Assembly (NCBI GenBank): GCA_965205045.1
Contig: OZ242031.1
Coordinates: 2,108,001-2,172,000 of the forward strand
DNA length: 64,000 bases
From: UBA6522 sp965205045
Lineage (GTDB): Bacteria; Pseudomonadota; Gammaproteobacteria; Steroidobacterales; Rariloculaceae
Direction of reading: 5' to 3'
In this document: piece after piece, positions 1 through 8,830 of the stretch
How positions within the stretch are numbered: the first letter of the stretch is position 1
Layout of the letters: the number at the start of each line of letters is the position of its first letter
Notes under the pieces: generated by a model
The model's database searches: none
Seen by the model: the letters and a program-made list of their open reading frames with translations, nothing else
Told to the model about the DNA's origin: nothing
Program-made: the position numbers and the translations under genes

Positions 1-32
1 TCGTTACAAACCGGTCTCGCTGCAATTTCCTC

Positions 33-81
33 TTGACAAACGCATTTTACCAACAATATTGTTGCCAACAGTTTTGTTAGG
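33..81 (+). promoter_or_regulatory. Promoter with two overlapping dyad operators
   Basis: A consensus -35 (TTGACA, 33-38) is followed after 18 bases by a weak -10 (TATTGT, 57-62). The -10 lies inside a perfect 14-base palindrome, CAACAATATTGTTG (51-64). A second imperfect dyad, CCAACAGTTTTGTTAGG, follows at 65-81, just upstream of the ATG at 91. A repressor bound here would block RNA polymerase, so autoregulation of the ATPase genes is plausible. A closely similar double dyad lies at 60691-60721. Confidence 0.55.
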
Positions 82-90
82 AAGTGATCG

Positions 91-979
91 ATGTTGAGAA
101 AAGGCGGAAGCAACTGGGTCGAAGGAAGCCGTTTCTTTGACCGAGAGGTGGAACTGGAAGCGCTCCAGGAACGAGTTAATGACGGAACTCATACCCTGCT
201 GACCGCGCAGCGACGCATGGGCAAGACGAGTCTCGTACGCGAACTGATGCGGCGCCTGCACATCAGCGACCGGTTTGAGACAGTCTTCGTCGATGTTGAA
301 GCCGCCGCCGATCCTGCCGATGCGATCGCCGAAATCAGTGTTCGATCCAGACCCCTTCGCGGAGCTTTCGATCGGATCAAAGCAAGTTTTGTCAACGTGC
401 TCAGGGAGACAAGCGACCGTATCGAACAATTGTCGGTTGCCGATTTGAAGGTAAAACTTCGGGCCGGGATCGACTCCGGCAACTGGTCCGACCGGGGCGA
501 CGGAGTCTTCGCCGCTCTGGCCGCGAGTGACAAGCCGGTCGTGCTGGCCATCGACGAACTACCCATCCTCGTCAACCGGCTGCTCAAGGGAAACTCGGAT
601 CACATTACGTCCGAAGGAAGGGCACTCGCGGACGCCTTCCTAAGCTGGCTGCGACGCAACGGCCAGACTGGAGACCATCCTCGGAAGGTCAAGTTATCCG
701 ATCGCACTCGAAATGTTGACTGCCACCGCCAAAACCGGCCGACTTGCCGGCACTGTCGTTGATCGTTACCTCGACTATTTCCCGACCGGGGACGAGTACA
801 AGAGGCTTTCGGTCCAGGACGTCTTGAATGTCCTATGTCATGACGGCTACCTGTACCGGCAGGATGACGGCTATGAATTCGTATCCGGTCTCCTCGAAGA
901 CTGGTGGCGGAGCCGCTACGCACGGCACTTCGTGTCCGTTCTACAGCCTGGGGCGAATCCAAGAGGAACTGGCCGATGA
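91..979 (+). pseudogene. Archaeal-type P-loop ATPase, broken by internal deletion and frameshift
   Basis: The first 190 or so codons encode a P-loop NTPase of the PF01637-like (STAND-related) type. The Walker A is AQRRMGKTS (about residues 34-42) and the Walker B is VVLAIDELP. The reading frame fails near 660-690. A second frame, readable from about 661 and carrying an ATG at 713, gives the typical C-terminal part (SVQDVLNVLCHDGYL, then FVSGLLEDWWRSRY) and stops at 979. The middle, where the sensor region and the start of the winged helix should be, is missing, so I infer a deletion of roughly 100 codons that also shifted the frame. The stop overlaps the next gene's ATG (976), as in an intact two-gene operon. 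The product is probably inactive. Confidence 0.75.
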
Positions 980-2561
980 CCATCACGGCCAGAAAATACA
1001 ATCCAGGCTTCCTATCCGACGAAGACCTCGTCACGTCTTTCTGCGTACGTACCAATGAATTCGACTCCTTGATGGAGGCGCTGCACGAGTGCTCCGGCAA
1101 CTCCAACATCCACCAACTCCTTATCGGCCCACGCGGCAGCGGAAAGACGACTCTCCTGTTGCGTGTTGCTGCCGAGATTCGGCGCGACGCCGACCTCGCA
1201 TCACGTTTCTTCCCGGTGGTTTTCGCTGAAGAAAGCTACGAAGTGTCGAGTGCCGGCGAGTTCTGGCTCGAATGCCTTTCCCGCCTCGCCGACCAGGCGC
1301 CACAACGCGAAGACGAACCGGACCTGCACCGCACGTTCGAGGAACTGCGCCAAATCCAGGACGACCAAGTGCTCGCCGACCGGTGCATCGGCGCCCTTCA
1401 GGACTTCTCGGACCGTCGGGCCAAACGCCTCGTGGCGGTGGTCGAGAACCTGAACATGATGTTTCGGGATATCGGAGACTCGCGAGCAGGATGGCGCCTC
1501 CGCCAGACGCTTCAGACCGAGCCACGGATCGTCCTATTGGCCAGCGCGACCAGTAGGTTTCAGGAAATCGATAATCCGAAGCGCGCCCTCTACGAACTGT
1601 TCCGTGTGCTAACGCTTCGTCCGCTCGTAGAAGAAGAGTGTGCCGTTCTTTGGCAGACGGTGTCCGGTCGGCCCCGCCCGCCCAAAACCATCCGCGCGTT
1701 AAGGATTCTCACGGGCGGAAGTCCCCGGCTGCTGACGATCCTGGCGCGTTTCGGCGGAAACCTGTCTTTTCGTGAGTTATTGGCCGATCTTCTCGATCTG
1801 GTGGACGATCACACCGAGTATTTCAAAAGCCATCTCGATGCACTGCCCCAGCAAGAAAGGCGCGTCTATCTCGCCCTTGCCGATCTCTGGAGACCAGCAA
1901 CCACGCGCGAGATCGCCGACCGCGCCAGACTGGATACCAGCAAGTGCAGCGCGCAGCTCGCCCGTCTCACCGACCGCGGCGCCGTGGAAGTTGCCGGCGG
2001 CAGTGCCCGGCGCAAGCTCTATTACGTTACCGAGCGTCTTTACAATATCTATTACCTCTTGCGCCGCTCACGTGGCCCCGTTCCCCTCATAGAAGCCCTG
2101 ATCCGCTTCATGGAGGGATATTACTCCCCCGAAGAGTTAAGGGAATTCGGGGCCCGCATCGCTCTCGAGGCGGCAACCCTGGACGATAAAGCACAAGAGG
2201 GGCATCGGGCAGCGTTCACGCGTCTACTCAAGTCCCCGTCCCTGGCAACGCACCGCGAACAACTGCTTTCCCTTGCAGCATGGGCGGTACGCGACGGTTC
2301 CGGAGATCAGCGGTACCTGTCCGAACAGCCTGTGGCTGCACAGGCGCTCTACAAGCAGGCATTCGCCCTTACAGACGGAGGACACGCACCGGAATCGCTC
2401 GCGGTATGGGACGAGCTGGTCCGGCGGTTCGGAGACAGTGATGCGCAATCGGAACTCGAATACGTAGCGATAGCCCTGATCAACAAAGGTATTGCTCTCG
2501 GCACAATGAATCGACCCACAGAAGCGTTGGCCACCTGGGACGAAGTCGTGCAACGCTTTGA
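976..2561 (+). pseudogene. P-loop ATPase with winged-helix and TPR-like C-terminus, 5' part (split by an IS)
   Basis: The ATG at 976 overlaps the previous stop (ATGA). The N-terminus carries a Walker A, GPRGSGKTTLLLR (about residues 50-62). The segment where a Walker B is expected reads RLVAVVENLN, a variant lacking the usual Asp. A winged-helix-like stretch follows (ATTREIADRARLDTSKC, then KLYYVTERLYNIYYLLRR), and then alpha-helical TPR-like units around residues 460-530. The frame is intact up to base 2561, where the insertion sequence begins after codon QRF. Removing the element and one copy of TTTGA restores an open frame into 4489-4978, giving a protein of about 690 residues. With the preceding ATPase this looks like a paired-ATPase operon of unknown role, now inactivated. 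Confidence 0.75.
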
Positions 2562-4483
2562 CTCGTGTTTGACAGTTCCTCATACATATTGTGGCAGATG
2601 GGTGTCCGGGGGGACGTAGAAACAAAGGCTTGCGGCGGTTTCGGCTGGATACAGGCTCCGGATGGATAGATACATGGAGTGATCCGTCAGGCATTGTGGG
2701 CCGGTATGGAGTTCGGTATCATTGGATACATGTACCTGCGCCAGTCCACGCAAAAGCGCGCCGACGGCTCCAAGCTCCGGCACCTGCAAATCGCCGAGAA
2801 CGAATGGGACCCGGCGAAGAAGCGCTCGCGGGTGCGGATTCTGTACAACTGCGGCCGCGCCGACGATCCCGAGGCCACGGAGCGGCTGCGGCGGTTGGCC
2901 CGCAGCATCCTGAAGCGCTGCTCGCCGGAGGAACTGGCCGCGGCGGACACGGGATTGACCGTGGTGGACGCGTGGCCCCACGGGGACATCCACGTCCTGG
3001 GGGCGTTGTGGCGGCGGGCGGGCTTGCCGGAACTGATCGGGGAGCTGGTGGACGCGCGCAAGTTCGGGTTTCCCGTGGAGCGGGCGTTGTTCGCGCTGGT
3101 GGCCAACCGGACGTGCGCGCCGTCGTCGAAGTGGCGCTGTTGGGAACGGTGGCTGGCCGGGGAGGTGCGCATCGAGGGCTGCGGGGGCTTGGAGCCGCAA
3201 CACCTGTACCGGGCGATGGACGTGCTGCAGGCGCACAAGGACGCGCTGGAGGAAGGGTTGTACCATCGCCTGGCGGACTTGTTGAACCTGGACGTGGAGG
3301 TCATGTTCTACGACACGACCTCGCTTCACTTCGAGATCGCCGACGAGGACCCCGACGACCCGGAGACGGGGGCGCCGGGCCTGCGCAAGCGGGGCCATTC
3401 GAAGAACGGGCGCGGCGACGCGCCGCAGTTGCTGGTGGGGCTGGCGGTGACGCGGGAAGGCTTTCCGGTGCGCCACTGGGTGTTTCCGGGCAACACGGTG
3501 GACGTGACCACGGTGGAGCGGGTGAAGGCGGATCTGGGGGGCTGGCGGCTGAACCGCTGCGTGTTCGTGGGCGACGCCGGGATGGTGTCGGCGCAGAACC
3601 TGCGCGCGCTGGCGCGCGGCGGCGGCCGGTACATCGTGTGCATGCCGGCGCGCCGGGGTTCGGAGGTGGACAAGGAGGTCGTCGGCCGCCGCGGGCGCTA
3701 CCGGGAGGTGGCGCCGAACCTCAAGGTCAAGGAGGTCGTCGTCGGCGACGGGGAGCGGCGTCGCCGTTACGCGGTGTGCTTCAACCCCCGGGAGGCCGAA
3801 CGCCGGCGGGCGCATCGCCGGGAGGTGTTGGCGGAGCTGGAGGCCGAACTGGCCACGGTGTCGGACCTCCCCGACGGCGAACAGCACCGCAAGCGGGTGT
3901 GCGGGTTGCGCGCCAGCGCCCGCTACGGGCGGTACGTGCGCCTGACCAAGGGCGGGCGTCCGCGCGTCGACCGCGCCAAGGTCAAGGCCGCGGAGCGCCT
4001 CGACGGCAAGTTCGTGGTCCACGGCAACGACGACACGCTCACCGCCGAGGACCTGGCGCTGGGCTACAAGCAGCTGTACCGCGTCGAGCAATCCTTCCGG
4101 CAACTGAAAAGCGAGTTGCGGCTGCGCCCCGTATACCATCGGGTGGCGCGCCGCATCCACGCGCACATCGCGCTAAGCGTCATCGCCCTGTTGCTGGAAC
4201 GGCTCGCCGAGCACGCCTGCGGTGACACCTGGCGGAACATCCGCGACGATCTGCGGCAGATCAAACTTGTCCAATTGTCGGGGCCGAACGGGGACCTGTG
4301 GCAGGTCACCGAACCCCGTCCAAACGCCCGCAAGCGACTGAAATCCTTACAAATAACCCCGCCGCCGCCGATCCTGAAGCTGGGCTGAACGCCTAGTGAC
4401 ATGGGTGCTTTCGGGAACGCCCGCAAGCCTTTGTTTTGCCTAAGAATATCGCATTTCTGTATCTATGAACTGTCAAACACGAG
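2562..4483 (+). mobile_element. IS1634-family (IS4-like DDE) insertion sequence, 1922 bp
   Basis: The ends are 17-base perfect inverted repeats: CTCGTGTTTGACAGTTC at 2562-2578 and its complement at 4467-4483. They are flanked by a 5-base target duplication, TTTGA, at 2557-2561 and 4484-4488. A single transposase gene fills the element. The perfect ends and intact transposase suggest a recent insertion. It sits inside the ATPase/TPR gene and separates it into two parts. Confidence 0.92.
2730..4388 (+). CDS. IS1634-family transposase
   Basis: This is a DDE transposase of about 552 residues. Hallmarks are MFYDTTSLHF with the first catalytic Asp, VGDAGMVS with the second, and the C-terminal YKQLYRVEQSFRQLKSEL signature, which carries the Glu and is typical of the IS1634 and related IS4-like groups. 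I chose the ATG at 2730 because family members begin with an MYLR-like motif. In-frame ATGs at 2679 and 2706 would add 8 to 17 residues. The gene is complete and likely functional. Its long antisense open frame is a codon-bias shadow. Confidence 0.93.
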   Translation: MYLRQSTQKRADGSKLRHLQIAENEWDPAKKRSRVRILYNCGRADDPEATERLRRLARSILKRCSPEELAAADTGLTVVDAWPHGDIHVLGALWRRAGLPELIGELVDARKFGFPVERALFALVANRTCAPSSKWRCWERWLAGEVRIEGCGGLEPQHLYRAMDVLQAHKDALEEGLYHRLADLLNLDVEVMFYDTTSLHFEIADEDPDDPETGAPGLRKRGHSKNGRGDAPQLLVGLAVTREGFPVRHWVFPGNTVDVTTVERVKADLGGWRLNRCVFVGDAGMVSAQNLRALARGGGRYIVCMPARRGSEVDKEVVGRRGRYREVAPNLKVKEVVVGDGERRRRYAVCFNPREAERRRAHRREVLAELEAELATVSDLPDGEQHRKRVCGLRASARYGRYVRLTKGGRPRVDRAKVKAAERLDGKFVVHGNDDTLTAEDLALGYKQLYRVEQSFRQLKSELRLRPVYHRVARRIHAHIALSVIALLLERLAEHACGDTWRNIRDDLRQIKLVQLSGPNGDLWQVTEPRPNARKRLKSLQITPPPPILKLG

Positions 4484-4488
4484 TTTGA

Positions 4489-4978
4489 AACGAGCGATCA
4501 GCCGATGCTGCGCTACGCGACACAGATCGCCCTGTTCAACATGGCGGCATTGGAGCTTGATAGAGGTCGGTCCGTAGCCGCCATTTCCGCCGTCGACCGC
4601 GGCTTTGAGGTTGGCGCCACGGAACTGCAGTGGGACAGATCGCGCGGTCACATAATCCGTGCCCAAGCCCATTTGATTGAAGGCAACAGGGCAGCATGCG
4701 AGCAGGACGTCGAAGCTCTCTTGTCGATCCTGCCGCAACTCACTTCGCTTCAGAAAGCCGATATTGACGACTTGTGCCGGCTAGCGGTCGATTTGGGTAT
4801 TGAACGAATGCGCGAATTGATAATTGCATCGCCGGCGGCCAGTCTTCTTCTCCCCGTGACAACCGCCTTGGAGAAAGAACTCGGGTATGAACCACGGGTT
4901 GCCAAAGAGATTGAGGAAATCGCCGAAGACATCCGACGCGATTTGAAACGCTACAAGAAGGAATCCGGCACTGACTGA
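4489..4978 (+). pseudogene. 3' part of the IS-split ATPase/TPR gene
   Basis: This is the continuation of the gene interrupted at 2561. After joining, the sequence reads QRFETSDQPMLRYATQ, so the frame is conserved exactly across the target duplication. It encodes TPR-like helices (IALFNMAALELDRGRSVAA, then IIRAQAHLIEGNRAACEQ) and a charged C-terminal helix ending KRYKKESGTD. An ATG at 4505 could allow a truncated C-terminal product, but no ribosome-binding site is evident. Confidence 0.75.
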
Positions 4979-5010
4979 CATGCCTTGGTTGACCGAGCAG
5001 AAGAACCCGC

Positions 5011-5553
5011 GTGATCGTCGTCATTCAGTGCGCCGCCCGTAAGGCTGCCGACGCTGGCCATCTTCGCACCCGGGATGGCCGGAAGGTGATGTTTGTCGCC
5101 GACCCCGATCTCGCGCCTCATGGTGGCGACTGCGTCTACGCACGCCCGGACGATATTGCCGACGCCGGGACATCCTGGCGTACCGTCCTCCGCCAATACA
5201 ACGCGAATCCTGGCGACAATCGGCTTGGCCTTCTGCCCGCGTGGCGGCTGTACCGTAACTCAACGTACGAGATGCTGGCTGAGCATTGTGGCCTGGATCG
5301 CCTGTACATCCTCTCGGCGGGATGGGGATTGATCCCGGCGGATTTCCTGACACCCAACTACGACATTACGTTCAGCACCGCTCAGAACGTCCAAAGGTTC
5401 AAGCGCCGCCGACGTCACGACAGTTATCGCGACTTTCGAATGTTGCCGGCCGACGCATCGGAACCCATCCTGTTTTTCGGTGGGAGGGACTATATCCAGT
5501 TGTGCGGTCCAGTCGACTCTCTTGCCGATGGTGTCAGCTCGCAATACTTCTAA
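5011..5553 (+). pseudogene. YaaA/DUF6884-like protein, 3'-truncated duplicate of the gene at 9532
   Basis: From the GTG at 5011 to about base 5505 this copy is nearly identical to the gene at 9532 (about 97% by eye), differing at a handful of residues such as HLRTRD versus HLRARN. After GRDYIQL the match stops abruptly. The last 16 codons are unrelated and run into the 3' end of the oppositely oriented TIR gene at 5550. Upstream similarity begins only about 20 bases before the start and includes the last codons of the GIY-YIG-like gene that precedes the intact copy. This copy therefore derives from a 9532-like locus. The conserved core (LYILSAGWGLIPADFLTPNYD) is intact, but the C-terminal 45 or so residues are lost. 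Confidence 0.7.
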
Positions 5554-6149
5554 GAATTCCTTCTCCTCATCGGCGCAGAAAGATCGTACTGACAGCTTGC
5601 CCTGTGCGCGAAAGTTGCGTCCACCAAGAATTTCAGCCGCTCAACATTCAGCCGTTCCCACGCCACAACCGAAATCCTCGCTCCGCCAACTAGATTGTCG
5701 ATTATCCGCGAAGGCATATGCGGAAACTTTTCCTCAAACTCTGCCCTGTCAATCCAATTCCGCCAATTGCTCCAACCCGGATAAACGATAGCCTTTTCGT
5801 CGCTCCCATGGGCCGCCCAAGCGTAGGCATTGTTTATCGTGGGCAGATTGATGACCAAGACTCCCGACTTCTTGTTGATCGGCCCGTCGAACATGCTCGA
5901 ATAGATCTCCCAGTCAATGTGCTTCCTGCGCCAGGTGTCGGTCCCGACGAGCAGTATCGTCACGGTCGAGTCCCTGAGGTACTCGTCCCGGATCTTCTCC
6001 CGAATCCTCTCGTCACTAAGCTTGTCCGGAATGTCGCCTGTGTCGACGGACCTGTCGATGAATATCCGGTTCTCTACACCGAGCCGAGACAGCGACTCCT
6101 TATACCATTGGTCATTTCGGTGGTGGTGGCTGATGAACACTTTGTGCAT
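5550..6149 (-). CDS. ThsB-like TIR protein (MTH538/DUF1863 TIR-like domain)
   Basis: The product is about 199 residues and starts MHKVFISHHHRNDQWYKESL, closely matching the opening of Thoeris ThsB proteins (PF08937). The putative catalytic Glu is in KHIDWEIYSSMF, following STVTILLVGTDTW. In Thoeris, ThsB senses infection and makes a cyclic ADP-ribose isomer from NAD that activates ThsA (SIR2-SLOG or TM-SLOG) through its SLOG domain. No SIR2 gene is present here. The nearest SLOG gene is at 6601-7380 on the same strand. I preferred the ATG at 6149 because family members begin right at this strand. An in-frame ATG at 6179 adds 10 residues. The stop end converges with and overlaps the truncated gene at 5011. 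Confidence 0.75.
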   Translation of the reverse strand: MHKVFISHHHRNDQWYKESLSRLGVENRIFIDRSVDTGDIPDKLSDERIREKIRDEYLRDSTVTILLVGTDTWRRKHIDWEIYSSMFDGPINKKSGVLVINLPTINNAYAWAAHGSDEKAIVYPGWSNWRNWIDRAEFEEKFPHMPSRIIDNLVGGARISVVAWERLNVERLKFLVDATFAHRASCQYDLSAPMRRRNS

Positions 6150-6179
6150 CTGGCTTTCCGGGCTATGTCGTAGCGTCAA

Positions 6180-6600
6180 TTGAGGTTCTGGATGAACGAG
6201 AGGGACACGGCGTTCCCTCGCCCTGAGCGATGAATGGGGGCTGACCTATCCGATTTCAACCGCTCCTGTGCATCCGTACCCGCGGTGCCGATGTCCAAGT
6301 GCAAATCGGTTGACTTACGTGGCTAAGAACAGACCCGCTGAAATTGGCACGAAGCCAGCACTGGCGTCATCAATGGGTCCGTTGAGGTGCCCCTTGCGTT
6401 GCGCACGGTTCGGTTCACACGAGCTAGGATCGTCCGACGCTTCACAATCGGCGCGAGGTTGCGAATGCGGAGCGTGGTCTAGCGTTCAATAACACCTGAC
6501 GGCTCCGCCTTTTCGGCAGTTGCTTTTCTCGCCCAATGCGGTGATACAGAACTAGGGCGGTGGGATTCGCTGAAGACTTGCCTTTTGCGTGGGCCAACCT
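6180..6600. other. 421-base gap between the two TIR-type genes
   Basis: No convincing gene is visible. The short frames on the plus strand (for example 6268-6492) lack any recognisable motif. The gap probably holds the promoter of the minus-strand ThsB-like gene and the end of the SLOG transcript. I see no clear hairpin terminator. Confidence 0.4.
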
Positions 6601-7380
6601 TCACGCATTTTTCATGAGCGCTTGAATTCCACCCGCAATTAGGCGAAGGGCGTGTTCAATGTCTGTTGTCTCAAACAACTCTCGTTGCTCGTCATACTCC
6701 AGCCCGTTCGCCGACCACCAGTAGTCCTTGCCCGGATCACACATGGTACCGAAGCAACGCGTTGCACCACCGAATCCACCCATCAAGTACAGGGGCTTGT
6801 TGTACTCCAGTGCCAACTGGGCCTCCTCCTGTACCCCGGGTTTCCGACCCTCGTATCCAGATGTCTTTCCTCCTAGGCAAATTCGGCATCCGGGGTCCAG
6901 CCGTTCAGTAATTTCACGCCGAAGCCTGGTCAGTTCCCGTGCTCTCTCATTGCCAATATGATCGTGTTGGTACACCGTGGCAGGTTCGTGCACGTATCCT
7001 TCAACCGCGTTGAGCGGAATCACCTTGAGAACTCCGCCGCTGAGGCGCTGCGCTTCACGGGCAGTGCGGCTCAATGCTGCCTGTCCCGTTGGGACCACAT
7101 TGAGCATTCGCGGCTCCTCCCAGTTATCTGGCAGCCAGTCGCCTGCTTCTTCCTCGCGAGTCTCCGCTCGTCGCGCAGCCACCGCTTCCGCGAAATTTGC
7201 GACGGCTCGCATTACGCCGTCCTCGCGCCAATCGTGCCCGAAGATGATGCGCATGTTCCGGTCGAGGAAATACTGCGCCATGCGGATCACGATCCGATTG
7301 ATCTGTCTCTCGTCGTAGCCGATCCGCGCAGCGTCCGAGCACGGCGAGACACTGATGTTCACCGACCACATTTCAGTCAT
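6601..7380 (-). CDS. SLOG-domain protein (TIR-associated nucleotide sensor)
   Basis: The protein has 259 residues with a Rossmann-like SLOG layout. The opening strand ISVSPCSDAARIG is followed by RMAQYFLDRNMRIIFGHDWREDGV (split here only in description: strand IIFGHDW). The characteristic glycine-rich loop is CLGGKTSGYEGRKPGVQEEA, followed by LALEYNKPLYLMGGFGG. SLOG domains bind nucleotide-derived ligands; in ThsA the domain binds the TIR product. The gene starts 8 bases inside the upstream TIR gene (ATGACTGA overlap), so the two are translationally coupled and probably form one sensor unit. No SIR2, nuclease or membrane effector domain is fused to it, so the effector step is unclear. Confidence 0.8.
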   Translation of the reverse strand: MTEMWSVNISVSPCSDAARIGYDERQINRIVIRMAQYFLDRNMRIIFGHDWREDGVMRAVANFAEAVAARRAETREEEAGDWLPDNWEEPRMLNVVPTGQAALSRTAREAQRLSGGVLKVIPLNAVEGYVHEPATVYQHDHIGNERARELTRLRREITERLDPGCRICLGGKTSGYEGRKPGVQEEAQLALEYNKPLYLMGGFGGATRCFGTMCDPGKDYWWSANGLEYDEQRELFETTDIEHALRLIAGGIQALMKNA

Positions 7381-8473
7381 CCCCCAGTTCGTCGAACGTC
7401 ACCAGTTTCACAGACGACTCCCCTTGCGTCAGCATCGGTTTCACAGCTCGCGTGTAGGCATCTGAAAGCTTTGGTCCAGGATAAGCAATTGTAAGTTCTC
7501 CACCGTCGCGATGGCTTGCTTCTCCCAGAGAATACACTGACGGCCGGTGTGGCAAGACCTTGACCCCGCGCGGCGCTTCGCTCTGGACGCGTAGAGCCCT
7601 CAGATGCGCGGCCATCGCGTGGAGGATGACCCGGATCAGGTTGCCGTCATGCACGCGAACCGTCTGTGCCACGTCGAAAGGAAGTCGGGCACAGCCGTGG
7701 TATTGCTCCTTTCGCAGGTCCACTACCAAAATCGGCATCGCATTGCTTTCCGCGAGGAGAAACTCGCGACGGCACCAGTACCTGCTTTCGTATGCCTCTG
7801 TGCGGAGCGCAATCAATATCGATTGTCCGGCCTCCGCCTCCAGAACCCTTCGCCACAGGCTACCTGGCTCGATATGCTCATGGTCGTAGAAGTATCGAAA
7901 CCCAGTTTGTTTCGATTCGACCCGCTGAAGTAGCCGCAACAATCCAATCAGAGATTTGGCCATCGCTATACCGTCGATCTTGGCGTGACTGATGAACAAC
8001 TTCAGAAAGCCAGCGGAATTCTCGAGGCCTTCGATGCGACGGGACAGCACTTGGCGCGCTCGTTCCATTGTGCGCAGCGTGGCCACCACCGGAGCGAACG
8101 CTGGTTCTTTGCCGTCCGGAGCCTTCTCGCCCTGAATTTCCCCGTTAGTCGCATCCGGGGGTAAGCCTATCTCTACTATTGAATCGCCATCGATCCTATC
8201 CAGGAGCAGCTTGTCTCGGTCGGACGGTTCGCCAAACACGACAAGGATTGTGTGCCGCGCCCCCCGAAGCAATCGCATAGCCTCATCCTCGCCTAACGCC
8301 TCCGCCGGCTCCAGAACACGGATGCCGAGATCCACTGCGTCGGACAGGTAGGCGTTGGCCGATCCCGCCGAGTCGGCGCTGCCCTCGAACGCTAGTCTGA
8401 GCGTATCCACGTAGACTTCGGTTTGGTGGTCGGCCCGGTTCCGGACCACGATGATTTGTAATGGCGTCCTCAT
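7373..8473 (-). CDS. TIR-domain protein with N-terminal extension
   Basis: The protein has 366 residues. An N-terminal alpha/beta region (about 1-150; PLQIIVVRNRADHQTEVYVD, then ARHTILVVFGEP) precedes a TIR domain at about 155-265. TIR motifs are LKLFISHAKIDG (box 1), GFRYFYDHEHIEPGSLW, and ESRYWCRREFLLAES, where the Glu after WCRR matches the catalytic Glu of NAD-cleaving TIRs. It overlaps the SLOG gene by 8 bases and is probably its partner. It is expected to hydrolyse or cyclise NAD during infection (family knowledge). The C-terminal 90 residues (VYSLGEASH onwards) are not recognised. Confidence 0.82.
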   Translation of the reverse strand: MRTPLQIIVVRNRADHQTEVYVDTLRLAFEGSADSAGSANAYLSDAVDLGIRVLEPAEALGEDEAMRLLRGARHTILVVFGEPSDRDKLLLDRIDGDSIVEIGLPPDATNGEIQGEKAPDGKEPAFAPVVATLRTMERARQVLSRRIEGLENSAGFLKLFISHAKIDGIAMAKSLIGLLRLLQRVESKQTGFRYFYDHEHIEPGSLWRRVLEAEAGQSILIALRTEAYESRYWCRREFLLAESNAMPILVVDLRKEQYHGCARLPFDVAQTVRVHDGNLIRVILHAMAAHLRALRVQSEAPRGVKVLPHRPSVYSLGEASHRDGGELTIAYPGPKLSDAYTRAVKPMLTQGESSVKLVTFDELGDD

Positions 8474-8830
8474 CTACCGGACTTACTCCTGTTCGGCTTG
8501 TTCTTCGCATTGAGCCCGATTTTTCTGGTTGTGTCGAGCTGCGAATCTTGGTGATTTTCTAAAGAAACGGGTTGCCGAGCACGACGATGTCCTTCCCTGG
8601 GCGGTCCTGGTTCGTGGCATTGAGGTTGGGGGCGTTCTCGTGCCTCTCGTCAGCATGCCAAGGGTCTTCAAGCGCCGAGCGTGCAAGTTGCCGCTGTCGG
8701 TACGCTCCGCTATCCGCGCCGTAGTTTCCAGAGTCGCCCTCAGACCACGAAGTTGGCTATCCTCCACTCCCGAATTGTTCGGCTCCCCGAAGGACAGCAA
8801 CGCCCGTGATCTTTCCCCTACGCTACCACC
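8474..8830. other. 357-base divergent intergenic region
   Basis: It lies between the minus-strand TIR-SLOG operon and the plus-strand GIY-YIG-like gene, so it should carry two divergent promoters. Overlapping open frames on both strands (8483-8854 minus, 8529-8882 plus) have no recognisable motif and overlap the start of the next gene. I do not call them. Confidence 0.4.

Noticed and set aside
2580..4166. Long (528-codon) minus-strand frame opposite the IS1634 transposase
   Set aside because: It is full of His/Pro/Arg/Ala, has no motif, and exactly shadows the transposase; a codon-bias artefact of GC-rich third positions.
6268..6492. 74-codon plus-strand frame between the TIR-type genes
   Set aside because: No recognisable motif or ribosome-binding site; composition resembles random GC-rich sequence.
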